DNA of 64,000 nt from VRUE01 sp963816785 (GCA_963816785.1 CAWFLL010000004.1:868001-932000), one strand, 5' to 3'; numbered from the stretch's first letter, positions 40,874 through 50,903 are shown. The notes: a model not told the origin generated them from the letters alone. Numbers and translations: made by a program.

Positions 40874-42911
40874 CTTCCGCCTGTGGCTGGCGGTCGGGCG
40901 TCGGCTCGGGGCCCTCTCCATCTTCCGGGGGCGACAAATCGAGCAACGTCGCCTCGACCGTCGAGAGCACCGCGTCGAGCGCGACCCCGGATAGCGTCTC
41001 CTGCTCGATCAGGGCGTTCGCGGTCTCGTAGACCGCGTTCCAGTTGCGGCGCAGGATCTCCTCCGCGCGCACGACCGAGTCCTTGACGATCCGCTCGACC
41101 TCGCGGTCGATCAGCTCCAGGGTCGCCGGACCGACCGAGCCGAGCTCCTGCAGCGAGGCGCCGAGGAAGACCTCGCCCTCTTTCTCGCCGATCGTGACCG
41201 GGCCGAGCTCCTCCGACATCCCGTAGGAGGTGACCATCGACCGCGCCAGCGCTGTCGCGGTGTGGATGTCGTCGTGGACCCCGGTCGAGACGACGTTGAA
41301 CTCCATCTGCTCGCCGGCGAAGCCGGCGAGGATCGAGATCAGGTGCCGGCGCATGTCCGGCTCCTGCATGACGACCGCGTCGCGGTCGGTGAGCATGCTG
41401 GCGGCGGTGCCGAGCTGGCGGCCGCGGGCGACGATCGAGAGCTTCTGGGCGGACACCTTCTGGCCGATCGAGCGGGTGACGACCGCGTGGGAGGCCTCGT
41501 GGATCGCGATCACCCAGCGCTCCTCGGCGCTGAGGACATGGCTCTTGCGGGCCGGCCCGGCGACGACCCGGTCGATCGCCTCCTCGAGCGTCGGCTGGTC
41601 CATCTCGGCCCGACCTTCGCGCACGGTCAGCAGCGCCGCCTCGTTGATCACGTTGGCAAGCTCGGCGCCGTTGAAGCCGGGGGTGAGTTTCGCGATCTCC
41701 TCAAGCGAGGCGCCCGGGGCGAGCGGGCGGTTGCCGCAGTGGAGGCTGAGGATGTCCATCCTGCCGTGGACGTCGGGGACGTCGACGGTCACCTGTCGGT
41801 CGAACCGCCCCGGCCGCAGCAGGGCGGGGTCGAGGACGTCAGGCCGGTTCGGTCGCCCCGAGGACGACGATCCCGGCGTCGCCGCCGAAGCCGTCCATCT
41901 CGACCAGCAGCGCGTTCAGGGTCTGCTCGCGCTCATCGTTGCCCTGCCCGACGCCGGCGCCGCGCTTGCGCCCGGCGGCGTCGAGCTCGTCGATGAAGAC
42001 CAGCGCCGGCGCCATCTTGCGCGCCTTCGCGAACAGATCGCGGACCCTGGCCGCCCCGACCCCGACCAGCGACTCGACGAAGTCCGAGCCCGAGAGCGAG
42101 AAGAAGGCCGCCTCGGCCTCGCCCGCGGTCGCCTTCGCCAGCAGCGTCTTGCCGGTTCCGGGCGGGCCGACCAGCAACACGCCCTTCGGCGCCCGGGCGC
42201 CGACCGCTCTCGTATTTGCTCGGCTCGGCGAGGTAATCGCGGATCTCGCGCAGCTCCGCCACCGCCTCGCCGGCACCGGCGACGTCGTCGAAGGTGGTCC
42301 GGTCGGGAGCGTCGGCGCCCCGCTTGCGGCCCTTGCCGGTGAACTTCGAGAAGCCGGCGAAGGCACCCGCGCCTCCATCCTGGCCGAGCCGGGTGAAGAG
42401 GACGAAGAGGCAGACGAGCAGCAGGATCGGAATCAAAAACTGGACGACGATCTGCTTCGCCGGCTTGTCCCACTGCTGGTCGACCTGGACGATCGCCCCG
42501 CTGGCGGTGAGTTTCTGCACCATCGAGGAGGTCTGTGCGTCGGACTCCGGGTAGGCGGCGTAGAGGACCTGGCCGCCCTTGGTGTCCATCACGACCCGGG
42601 CGTCCTGATCGAGCAGGGTCGCCCTCGGCGATCGCCTTGTCGTCGGCCAGCTTGAAGACCTGGCTCAGCGGCACCCGCTCGCCGCTCGTGCTCGGCTGGA
42701 TCTGGCCGAGCAGGTTGAAGAAGAGGAAGGTGAGGACCAGCGAGGCGACGATCAGGGCCGTGTTGAGGGGGTCCTTGGCGAACCAACGGCCGATCGCGCC
42801 GAGGCGCTCCCCCACCGCGCCGGCCACATCCCGACCACTGACCTTGGGCGGCCGCACGGGAACGCGGCCAAGCCTGCCTCGCCCCGATCCCCTTCCCTCT
42901 TTCACAGTCAT
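40866..42911 (-). CDS. ftsH: ATP-dependent zinc metalloprotease FtsH, three frameshifts
   Basis: An N-terminal membrane helix (LIVASLVLTFLFFNLLG) and extracytoplasmic domain are followed by a second helix, then an AAA module with GPPGTGKTLLAKATAGEAEA and FIDELDAAGRKRG, then the protease domain with zinc motif HEASH. Breaks near 42620, 42208 and 41840 are each repaired by removing one base; the last restores GATNRPDVLDP. Repaired length is about 680 residues. It degrades membrane and short-lived proteins. Most FtsH have HEAGH; HEASH keeps the HExxH core. The gene after it starts within its last codons. Confidence 0.95.
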
Positions 42912-42957
42912 CTGCCCCCTCGATCTATCTGTCTCACAGCTGTCCCTTCACCGGCGC

Positions 42958-42989
42958 GGCGCCCGGGCTCGATCGTGAGCCCGGGCGCC
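42958..42989. terminator. strong hairpin between the PstS-like gene and ftsH
   Basis: A perfect 13-bp stem, GGCGCCCGGGCTC with its complement, closes a six-base loop. It lies 36 bases past the stop of the PstS-like gene (minus strand) and 47 bases before the ftsH start. No T-run follows, so it may act as a factor-assisted terminator or insulator. A 14-bp palindrome, GGGCCCGCGGGCCC, lies at 43011-43024. Confidence 0.55.
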
Positions 42990-43024
42990 GTAGGCACCGG
43001 TGGAGTTGGGCCCGCGGGCCCGCG

Positions 43025-44908
43025 CTACTTGCCTTTCTTGGTGAGTTTCAGGGTCAACCCTGAGCTGGACGTGCCCGTCGTCCCGCCCGTCGGCGTGAAC
43101 GTCATATTCAGGCTCACTTTCAGGCTGCCTTTGCTGCGCAGCGCCTTCAGCGCAGCGGCACTCGGTTTCAGCGCCAATTTGAACGTGCCGGCCCTGTTGG
43201 CGTTGAGGACCGTCCGGCCGACTCTGACTGTCTTCTTGCCCACCTTGGCGGTCCCGACCATCTCCAGTTTGCCCGGCCCCGGAACTTTGACCGAGATGCT
43301 GGCACCCCCGGTTTTGGACGAGATCGATTTTTTCAGCAGCGAGATCCTGTTGCTCGGAATTGGGGGCGGCGGTGGGGCACTTCCACCTTTGTTGTCTCCG
43401 CCGTCATTTTCATCTCCACCATCGTCCGGCGGGCCGGCGCCTGGGCCCCAATCGATTTCGGCGACCCCCGTTTTGGAAATCGCCAGGATGTTTCCGGGCA
43501 GAGCCCCGTAGTCGGCGCCCGCCAGCCCGAGCTGGGTGCCGTTCGATACGACGCTTTCCCAGTAGTCCTTGACGGTTCGGGCCTTCCTCTCCTCTTGCGG
43601 AGTGTCACCCCAAACGTCGGCGTTGTCGTCGAACACCAGCCCGTAGGTCAGGGTGCAGATGCCGAAGCCCGCCGGCGAGTCGATGCCGGTGACTTTCGCC
43701 CAGTCCCCGAGCGAGCTCGGCAGCGGGTTGCCCTCGTTGGTGAACGTCGTCGCCACGCAGTTGGAGCCCCTCGGACCGTCGGTACGGAACCCGTTCGGGC
43801 TGAGGGTCGGCTCGGTGAACTGTTCCGAGCCATTCTGCGCCTGGGTCCAGTATGGCGTCGTTGGCGCGGCGGCGAGAGCGGGGTTCACAGCCAGGGTGGT
43901 GGGATTGCCACGCGCCGTCGAGATGTCCGAGTAGCCGATCGAGCCATCGACTTCAACCAGTTTGGGAACGAGCGATCCGTTCCCGTTCTGACAGCCGCTC
44001 GTTAGGTGGTCTTCGTTATCGGGTTTCTGGCCCGGGACGAGGACGCCGGCGGGGCACTGCGCGCTGGCATTCCCTTCTTCTGCGCCAGGCCATTTGATGT
44101 TCGGATTCGGGTTGTATGTGGTCAACCACCCCCGGGCGGGTTCGATGTGGTGGAGGTAGTCCTTGAATGCGAACGTCGTACCGGAGCCGTCTTTGCGCAC
44201 CACGCGGATGATCGGTTTCGCACAGTCCGTATCCGGCGCTAATTCGGTAAACACGTCGTCCCAATCGAGTAGGGGAATACCGCCGGCACCCTGCGCCCAG
44301 ACTTCCTCGAACTTGTCCTTCGGGAATCGCACGCGAAGAAGCGCTTTCTTCGTCGCATCCGCGGTGATTTCGGCTGCGGAGACCGTGCGATATTCGTCAG
44401 CCAGCAGTTCCGGATTGCAGTTGACCGGGAGGTTGACGAGCATCGGGACCGCTCCTACCGCTGCCGGGATGACGTGGATTTTGCCGTTGTCGTTTGGATT
44501 GACGTCATCTTTGGGTTCGCCGTTCCCAACCCCGGTGTTCATCTGTTCGATCTCTTTCGGCGTCGGCGGCTCGTCGGACATGCCGAAGCGCGGCGTGTCG
44601 TTGCGAACCTTCACGACCAGCCGGCCCGCGCTGCTCCCAGCCGCGTCGTAGGCAACGTCGATCACGCCTTCTCCCGGCGTTCCGGCGCAGTAGTTGACTT
44701 TGAAATTCTGGTTGAACCAGGTATGGGCGTCGCGGGCAAACGAGGCCCCCCGGCCAGCGGCATCGAGGCCGGCGCATTTGCCCGTGTTGAATGCGGCGGT
44801 CGCCTGGGAAGTCAGACCGGCCATCGCAAGCGCCGCCAGAGCGAGGGCCAGAAGACCGGTCGCGGCGACGCCCAGACCCCACCGGGGGGCCGTGTGAGTG
44901 CGGCTCAT
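43025..44908 (-). CDS. secreted PstS-like phosphate-binding protein with C-terminal beta domain
   Basis: 627 residues from ATG 44908, chosen for AAAGGA upstream. A signal peptide (LLALALAALAMAGLTSQATA) precedes a periplasmic-binding fold of the PstS type. Visible motifs are VDVAYDAAGSSAGRLVV, PVNCNPELLADEYRT, RVVRKDGSGTTFAFKDYLHH and GSIGYSDISTARG. After an acidic Gly/Asp linker and a polyproline run, a beta domain (GGASISVKVPGPGKLEMVGT to the end) probably attaches it to the surface. It is not next to permease genes. An 11-bp phased PHO-like array lies upstream, so it is probably induced by phosphate starvation. Confidence 0.82.
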   Translation of the reverse strand: MSRTHTAPRWGLGVAATGLLALALAALAMAGLTSQATAAFNTGKCAGLDAAGRGASFARDAHTWFNQNFKVNYCAGTPGEGVIDVAYDAAGSSAGRLVVKVRNDTPRFGMSDEPPTPKEIEQMNTGVGNGEPKDDVNPNDNGKIHVIPAAVGAVPMLVNLPVNCNPELLADEYRTVSAAEITADATKKALLRVRFPKDKFEEVWAQGAGGIPLLDWDDVFTELAPDTDCAKPIIRVVRKDGSGTTFAFKDYLHHIEPARGWLTTYNPNPNIKWPGAEEGNASAQCPAGVLVPGQKPDNEDHLTSGCQNGNGSLVPKLVEVDGSIGYSDISTARGNPTTLAVNPALAAAPTTPYWTQAQNGSEQFTEPTLSPNGFRTDGPRGSNCVATTFTNEGNPLPSSLGDWAKVTGIDSPAGFGICTLTYGLVFDDNADVWGDTPQEERKARTVKDYWESVVSNGTQLGLAGADYGALPGNILAISKTGVAEIDWGPGAGPPDDGGDENDGGDNKGGSAPPPPPIPSNRISLLKKSISSKTGGASISVKVPGPGKLEMVGTAKVGKKTVRVGRTVLNANRAGTFKLALKPSAAALKALRSKGSLKVSLNMTFTPTGGTTGTSSSGLTLKLTKKGK

Positions 44909-44981
44909 GAGAGTTATTCCTTTCATCGGCTGAACCTTTCGGCCCGCAGAGTCGTCAGCCGCAAATGGCCTGTCAAGCCGC

Positions 44982-45054
44982 TTCACAGGACTTCTACGAT
45001 TGCGTTACAGCTCGTTATCAAGGGCATCACCAGATCGTCTCCAGTTTGTGACAG
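44982..45054 (-). promoter_or_regulatory. PHO-box-like array upstream of the PstS-like gene (seven half-sites)
   Basis: On the plus strand, units begin at 44982 (TTCACAG), 44993 (TCTACGA), 45004 (GTTACAG), 45015 (TTATCAA), 45026 (ATCACCA), 45037 (GTCTCCA) and 45048 (GTGACAG). The spacing is exactly 11 bases and all seven have C at position 5. On the minus strand, which is the gene's direction, the clearest are CTGTCAC, CTGTAAC and CTGTGAA, close to the E. coli PHO half-site. The array ends 74 bases before the start codon. Confidence 0.72.
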
Positions 45055-45059
45055 CAGCT

Positions 45060-47102
45060 TTACTTCCGGCGCTTCCCAGACAGCCGCTTTGCCTCAACCG
45101 CGTGGCGAAATACGATCCCCAGCGAGGTGGTGGCGCGGCGTCCGCCGCGTGACGCGACATAGGTCACCGAAGCGCGCCCGCGGATCGTTCCGCGCTCGCG
45201 CAGCTCGCTCCGGTAGCGGGCGACGGGGCGGATGATGATTGGAACCTCGGTCCGGTTGACACCGCCGGCGCGGGCACTGCCCGTGGCGAGGGTGTGCAGC
45301 TCCGGTGGCGTACCGGTACGCGCCCTCGCGACGGCCTTGACCGCACCCGCGCCCGGCACCGCGACGGTGATCAGGATCACGCCACCGGGCTTCGACCTGG
45401 CCCTTGCGGAGATGTGGGGACCGCCGCCTTCGACTTCGATCGTCCCCGCCGGACCACCCGCACCCGGCGCCTCGGGTGGTGTTCCGGTTCCCTGGTCGGG
45501 CTGGCGTTCGGCGACGAAAGCGTCGGCGTTCTGGTTGGCGTCGCCAAAGAAGAGGTTGTCCGCGAACGAGGTGAACGCCACCCGACTTCCGTCTGCCGAG
45601 ATCGTGACCCCGTTCTGCACGTCGCCGTTGATATCGCCGCCGGTGTAGGAGCGTGCTACTCGATCGAGGGTTCGATCCTGAAGATCGGCCACGAATAGCT
45701 CGCGTATGTCGGGAGTGGCGCGGGTGTTCCCCAGAAGCTGGAGCGCCGGCAGGGTAAAGTCGGTGCGAACAGTGGTGATCGCAACGTATCGGCCGCTCGC
45801 GGCCATTGCGAGGCTGCTCAGGGGCGAGCTTGTCGCCGGATCGAAATTGGCAGGATCTCTGGTCAACTCAACGGTTGACCCCTTTCGAGTCTGGCCGGGC
45901 GCCATTTGGGTGATGAAGAGGTCAAGGCCGGTTCCGGAGAAGGCGTTTGGCCGGGGTCCGGCACCGGTCAGGAACGCGACCGTGTAGCCGTCGCCGCTCA
46001 ACACCGGTAGCTGCGAGGCGATTCCAGATCTGGTCCCCTCCTGGTCCGTGAGCGGCCCGAAACACGGGCCGGTCCCTGTCTGGTTGAAGAAGGTCACCGA
46101 GTCGAGCGGGCAGCTCGGATCGTCGGGATCTGCGATTCCCGTAATCCGGCGAATCGGGGCACCTTTGTCTTCAACTCGTCGCCAGAGGTAGTAGAGGAAG
46201 TTGGGGTCCGGATTCTCACCATTCAGAAAACGGGCCTGTGCACCGGCATTGCGACCGGTCCACGCCACTGTCGAGCCATCGGCGCTCAGTGTCGCGCCCA
46301 CTGCCCCTCCCGCCGGCTGACCGGTCATCAGGCCGGTCTCCTGATCCCGCACCTCGGTCACGAGAGTGGTCGTATCGGCTTCGCGATCGCGGACGAAGAC
46401 CTGGCCGACGGGCACGCTGACGGAATCGGCGGCGGGAAGGTCGGAGGTTGCTTCCGTTCGGAAGGCCACCCGCTGACCGTCGGCGCTGATCGCGACGCCT
46501 CGCGAGACGTCGGCGCCTGGATCACTGCCGGCGACCGGTACCTCAGGTGGGCCGTAGCTCGCCGGCAAATCCACCCCGTCGCGAGCGGATACCAGGTCGA
46601 AAGCACCCGGGCCGCCGATCGGGATCGCCATGTCGCGCACATAGACATCGACGTTGTTGTTTGTGTCGATGGGCAACACCGGCTCGGCGGTGGCGAAGGC
46701 GATGAAGCGGCCGTCGGCGCTGATCGACGGATTCGAGGCGCCGCGGCGGAGGAAGGTGTTGTCGGCTTCGGCGAACAGGTCTCCGTCGGCGACCTTCTCG
46801 AGCTCCAGCGTCTCGAGGTCGAAGCGAAAGACCCCGCCGGCGCGGTACTGCCCGTCGGGATCGGGATCGTCGTCGGCGAAGAAGTTGCGAGCCCGGGTCT
46901 GGATCGCGACGTAGCGCCCATCGGCGGAGATTGCCGCGAAGACGGTCGTTTCATCGCCCTGCTCGAGGCGCTCGAAGTCGGCGGAGACGATCTCAGCGCC
47001 GTCGACGCCCTCGAGGCCGTTGCCGTAATAGGCCGCAGCGCCAGCGGGCGTGAGGAGCAGGGCGGCAAACGTGGCTGCACAGGCGAGGTGCGAGAGCTTC
47101 AC
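45060..47102 (-). CDS. secreted TolB/WD40-type beta-propeller protein
   Basis: About 680 residues from GTG 47102, overlapping the previous stop by GTGA. A signal peptide (AATFAALLLTPAGAAAYYG) is followed by repeated blades with the motif ISADGRYVAIQT, ISADGRFIAFAT, ISADGQRVAFRT, LSADGSTVAWTG and ISADGSRVAFTS, typical of TolB/PD40 propellers. A beta domain (GVILITVAVPGAGAVKAVAR to the end) forms the C-terminus. No catalytic residues are evident. A binding or structural role at the cell surface is likely. Confidence 0.8.
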   Translation of the reverse strand: MKLSHLACAATFAALLLTPAGAAAYYGNGLEGVDGAEIVSADFERLEQGDETTVFAAISADGRYVAIQTRARNFFADDDPDPDGQYRAGGVFRFDLETLELEKVADGDLFAEADNTFLRRGASNPSISADGRFIAFATAEPVLPIDTNNNVDVYVRDMAIPIGGPGAFDLVSARDGVDLPASYGPPEVPVAGSDPGADVSRGVAISADGQRVAFRTEATSDLPAADSVSVPVGQVFVRDREADTTTLVTEVRDQETGLMTGQPAGGAVGATLSADGSTVAWTGRNAGAQARFLNGENPDPNFLYYLWRRVEDKGAPIRRITGIADPDDPSCPLDSVTFFNQTGTGPCFGPLTDQEGTRSGIASQLPVLSGDGYTVAFLTGAGPRPNAFSGTGLDLFITQMAPGQTRKGSTVELTRDPANFDPATSSPLSSLAMAASGRYVAITTVRTDFTLPALQLLGNTRATPDIRELFVADLQDRTLDRVARSYTGGDINGDVQNGVTISADGSRVAFTSFADNLFFGDANQNADAFVAERQPDQGTGTPPEAPGAGGPAGTIEVEGGGPHISARARSKPGGVILITVAVPGAGAVKAVARARTGTPPELHTLATGSARAGGVNRTEVPIIIRPVARYRSELRERGTIRGRASVTYVASRGGRRATTSLGIVFRHAVEAKRLSGKRRK

Positions 47103-49067
47103 CGGACCCGCACCTGCTTTCGAACCTTGCTGCGATTGCCCGCGCGGTCCCGGGCCCGAATCAGGACCGGGTACCTCCCGGCCCGATCGAACGCGTGCTG
47201 CGCGACGGCCTTCGAGATTCCGCCTCCCCTTTTCTTCGAACGCCGCAGCGACGCGACCGCCCGGGCTCCGTCGCCGAACGTGACCCTGACGAAGCCGCTG
47301 CGCATTCCCGATCCCGCGTCGGTGACGATCACGGTGAGCCTCTCCCGGCGCCTTCGCAGACGCACCCGGGGGGCCCTGCGATCGACCAGGAGCCGCCCGG
47401 TCCGGCTGCCCGTCTCCTGACCGGCCTGGTCGACGGCGAAGATCTGGATCCGGTGCTTGCCGTCTCCGACGTGATCGGGCGAGAGCTGGGCATGAAGCCG
47501 TCGAAGGTTTTCGATCACGGGCTCGTCGTCGACGCTGACGGAGTAGCGGACGCCGCCGATCGCGTTCAGAGTCCGGTCCCAGGCGATCGGGATCCTGCGC
47601 TTGCGCTGCCAGCCGCTCGGGAGCAGGACGAGGAACGGATCGGGCGGCGCGTTCACGACCGCCGCGGCGATCTGCGAGTTCGGTCCCTCTCCCTGCTGCC
47701 AGGCGAGCATCGCGTCCCCCAGCCCGGATCCGCCGATCACGAGCCGCCCGACACCACCGCCCCGCGCTGCGCTGAGCGAGGCCTGCTCGTTGACCCCGTC
47801 GGCCCGGCGCTCCTGCACCGCGACCACCCCCGCGGCCCCCCGCAGCTCCCGCCAGGCGACGGCGGCGGCACCGGTCTCGGCGAGGTCGACGACGGGATCG
47901 CCCCCCACCGAGCTGGCGCCCTCGTCGATCCGCTCGACCCTCCCGGCAGTGGCATCGTCGCCGGAGCCGAGCAGGGTGGCCGTGGCGGACCCGAAGGCGG
48001 TGAGGAAGAAGCCCCGTGGGTCGACGGCGACGCTGGGCGGGCCCAGGTTGCCCCTCGTGCCGCCATCGGCGAGGCGCGGGCCGCCGAAATGCGCCGGCGG
48101 TTTCGGTGAAGACGTCGGGCATCTCGTTGATGAACACCCGAGGCGCGTCGAGCCTGCTCGACTGGCCGGGTTGCTGGCGGAACGCGACCGCGGCCTGGCC
48201 GAAGCCGCCGACGTCGAGCGCGAAGGCATCGACCGCACCACGCAGGGGAAGCCCGTCCCAGCTCGAGGGGCTGGCCTGGAGCGGGATCCCGACTGTGCTC
48301 CCGAACAGCCGCCGCGCCCAGACTCGATCGACGAATTCGTCATCAGGCTCCTGCCAGGCGACGACGCCCTGGCCCTGGACGTCGATACCCACCTCCGGCG
48401 CGTTGTCCTCGGCGGGGATCCGAACCGGGGCCGCGATGCTGCGGTCGATCGGGGTCCCCAGAACCGACCAGAGCCGGCTGCTGTAGCGGGCCAGGCGAAG
48501 GTCGGCTCCGATGTAGCCGGGCGGGTTGGCGGGGCTGACGTCGGTGACGACGCGGTATACGAGATAGGCCTGCCCGCCCCGGCCCATCGCGAGGTCCGGA
48601 TAGGTCGAGGTCGCCTCGCCGACATTGAGGTCAACCGGGACGGGAGCCAGGAAGCCGACGGCCCCCGGGTCGAGCGTTGCCGAGAACATGCGGTCGCTCT
48701 CGACACCGAACTCCTGCACCCAGGTGACGACCAGCCGTCCACCATCGCCGGCGCCGATCCGCGCCCAGCTCGAGTCGAAGTTCTGGCCGACGTCGACCCG
48801 CTGCGGCGCGCTCCACGTCCCATCGCGGAACCGCACGGCGAAGACATGGCTGCGGCCGTCGACGCGTTTGAGGTAGACGACGCCCCCGCTTCCGTCCTCC
48901 GACATCGTCGCATCGGCAACGTCGATCACCTCCAGGCCCGGGCCATCGATCGGATGCGGGTCGGAAACGATCGCGCCGGCGGTGGCAGGGGAGCCGAGCA
49001 GAAGGGCGCAGGCGATCGCTGCGACCGTGGGCCGCAGGCGCCGACGCGGCGAGAATCGATCGCCCAT
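47099..49067 (-). CDS. secreted propeller-like surface protein, one frameshift
   Basis: It starts at ATG 49067 (MGDRFSPRRRLRPTVAAIAC) with a signal peptide. Repeats such as DGSGGVVYLKRVDGRSHVFA, GGQAYLVYRVV and GQGVVAWQEPDDE look like BNR or propeller blades. One extra base near 48090 breaks the frame (deleting it gives AAHFGGPRLADGG). The C-terminal 150 residues hold Ig-like domains (IQIFAVDQAGQETGSRTGRL and FDRAGRYPVLIRARDRAGN). Translation is coupled to the next propeller gene. About 655 residues when repaired. Confidence 0.75.
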
Positions 49068-49147
49068 CGCGCAGACCTTGGCGCGCACCTGTGTCAGAGA
49101 TGTGACTAGCGCGCTACTAAGTGGTGAAAGCCGGGAGCGCTATCCGC

Positions 49148-49822
49148 CTACCCGATCCGGTCATGCTCGCCGCGCACCAGCTGGTAGGCAAATGCGCCCA
49201 GCGCGGCTCCCCCGACGGGCCCCACGAGATAGATCCAGAAGTCCATCCACTCCCCGCTGGCCAGCGCCGGGCCGAACGAGCGCGCGGGATTCATCGACGC
49301 CCCGGTGATCGCCCCGCCGAAGAGCGCATCGAGGCCGACCGTTCCGCCGATCGCGATCGCCGCGGCGGGCCCGACGGCTCGCGTGTCGGTGGCGACGGCC
49401 ATGATCACGAACATCAGGGTGGCGGTCATCACCAGCTCGTAGACGAGGGCGCTGCCGATTCCGACGCTGGGGACCGTGGCGCCGAGGTTCGCGGGCGCGT
49501 CGGGCCAGACGGCGAGCAGCGTCAGCGCGCCGAGAACGGCGCCGGCGAGCTGTGCGGACACGTAGACGAGCGCCTCCCTGGCCGGGAAGTGCCGAGTCGC
49601 CGTGAACGCCAACGTCACGGCCGGATTGATGTGGGCCCCGGAGAGGTGGCCGGTTGCGTAGACCATCGCCATGATCACGAGCCCGAACACCAGCGAGACC
49701 CCGACGGCGCCCAGCGCCCCGTCGTTCACCGTGTCGGAGACGATTGCGCCGCAACCGGCGAAGACGAGGACGAAGGTGGCGAAACCCTCCGCCGCGGCTC
49801 TGCGCGGGAGGCCCGGGCTCAC
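49148..49822 (-). CDS. MIP family aquaporin/aquaglyceroporin, probably an arsenite channel
   Basis: 224 residues with six membrane helices and two NPA boxes, GAHINPAVT (66-68) and GASMNPARS (178-180). The family conducts water or small neutral solutes. The gene overlaps arsC by four bases, and arsR and arsM lie just beyond. This is the AqpS arrangement known from Sinorhizobium: arsenate is reduced by ArsC and arsenite leaves through the channel. The assignment as an arsenite channel rests on context. No ArsB or Acr3 pump is present here. Confidence 0.85.
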   Translation of the reverse strand: MSPGLPRRAAAEGFATFVLVFAGCGAIVSDTVNDGALGAVGVSLVFGLVIMAMVYATGHLSGAHINPAVTLAFTATRHFPAREALVYVSAQLAGAVLGALTLLAVWPDAPANLGATVPSVGIGSALVYELVMTATLMFVIMAVATDTRAVGPAAAIAIGGTVGLDALFGGAITGASMNPARSFGPALASGEWMDFWIYLVGPVGGAALGAFAYQLVRGEHDRIG

Positions 49823-50448
49823 CGCTGCGGAAACAGCTCACCCAGCAGGCCTTCGACGCGGCCTTGGAGCTCGTCGCGAATTCTGCGGACGGTCTCCAGG
49901 CCCTGGCCGGCGGGGTCGTCGAGCTCCCAGTCCTCGTATCGCTTTCCTGGATAGATCGGGCAGCTGTCGCCGCATCCCATCGTGATCACCACGTCGGCTG
50001 CCCTGACGACCTCGTCACTGAGCGGCTTCGGGAACTCCGCCCCGAGGTCGACGCCGACCTCGCTCATCGCCTCGATCGCCACCGGGTTGATCTCTTCGGC
50101 CGGGGCCGAGCCGGCGGTCCGCACGTGGACCCGTCCTTCTCCCAATTTCGACAGCAGCCCGGCCGCCATCTGACTGCGACCGGCGTTGTGAACGCAGACG
50201 AACAGGACCTCGGGAACGTCCTTCGCGATCTGACCCTCCGCCTGGGCGTGTGCGTGGAGTCTTTCCCGCGCATAGCGTCCGGCGAGCAGCGGCACGAACT
50301 CCTCGACCCGCACTTCCGCGAAGCGCTCCGATGACTCCTCGACGTAGCGCTCGATCGTCTCGCGGGAGAAGATTCCCGCGAACTCCTCGGCCAGCTCGTC
50401 GGCTATGTGAGCAAGTCGCTCCTGGGACTGGGCGCTGAGTGTTGCCAT
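49819..50448 (-). CDS. arsC: arsenate reductase (low-molecular-weight phosphatase type) with N-terminal helical domain
   Basis: 209 residues. Residues 1-75 form a three-helix module like those fused to actinobacterial arsenate reductases. From residue 80 follows the phosphatase-fold domain with the loop VCVHNAGRSQ (Cys85, Arg91) and MGCGDSCP, whose cysteines 159 and 163 can serve in the thiol relay. It reduces arsenate to arsenite in the cytoplasm. It is divergent from arsR with a 94-base gap carrying AT-rich repeats, and overlaps the aquaporin gene. Confidence 0.92.
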   Translation of the reverse strand: MATLSAQSQERLAHIADELAEEFAGIFSRETIERYVEESSERFAEVRVEEFVPLLAGRYARERLHAHAQAEGQIAKDVPEVLFVCVHNAGRSQMAAGLLSKLGEGRVHVRTAGSAPAEEINPVAIEAMSEVGVDLGAEFPKPLSDEVVRAADVVITMGCGDSCPIYPGKRYEDWELDDPAGQGLETVRRIRDELQGRVEGLLGELFPQR

Positions 50449-50500
50449 CGCCTGATTGGCCCTTCGTTAGCCGGATCCTTAGTTTCCTGCCAGTCCAAAG

Positions 50501-50545
50501 CTATTCAATAGATAAATGTGCGTCAAATAGATATGCTTCAATATG
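50501..50545. promoter_or_regulatory. candidate ArsR operator
   Basis: An AT-rich island in the arsC-arsR gap holds TCAATAGATA at 50505 and TCAAATAGATA at 50523, and an imperfect dyad from GTCAAAT (50522) to ATATGAC (50541). SmtB/ArsR proteins bind such sites. Its position overlaps the arsR start region. Confidence 0.55.
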
Positions 50546-50903
50546 ACCATGCCGACCGAGTTGCAGCTGACCCCCAAGCAGAAGCGCCCTGCTGGCGAGC
50601 CCTGCTGTGAGCCGGTCGTCTACCCCGACGTGCAGCGCGAGGAGGCGCAGCGGATGGCGGAGATCGCCAAGGCGCTCGGCGACCCGATCCGGCTTGCAAC
50701 TGGTCGACGTCCTCCGCAAGCACGCCGGCAAGGTGTGCGTCTGCGAGCTGGTGCCGCTGTTCGACCTGACCCAGCCCACCGTCTCCCATCACCTCAAGGT
50801 CCTGCGCGACGCAGGCATCGTCGCCTCAGAGCGACAGGGGCTTTGGGCCTACTACTACGTGATCCCCGATTCCCTGGAGGAGTTCTCCGCATGGCTGAGC
50901 TGA
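50543..50903 (+). CDS. arsR: ArsR/SmtB family arsenic-responsive repressor, one frameshift
   Basis: The first frame reads to ALGDPIRL; an extra T near 50696 breaks it, and removing the T gives RLQLVDVLRKHAGKVCVCEL. The winged helix follows (FDLTQPTVSHHLKVLRDAG, then GLWAYYYVIPDSLEEF). The CVC pair at the recognition region is the usual arsenite-binding site in ArsR, and a further CC pair lies near residue 21. About 119 residues. Its end overlaps the arsM start by 13 bases, so repressor and methyltransferase are co-translated. Confidence 0.9.
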
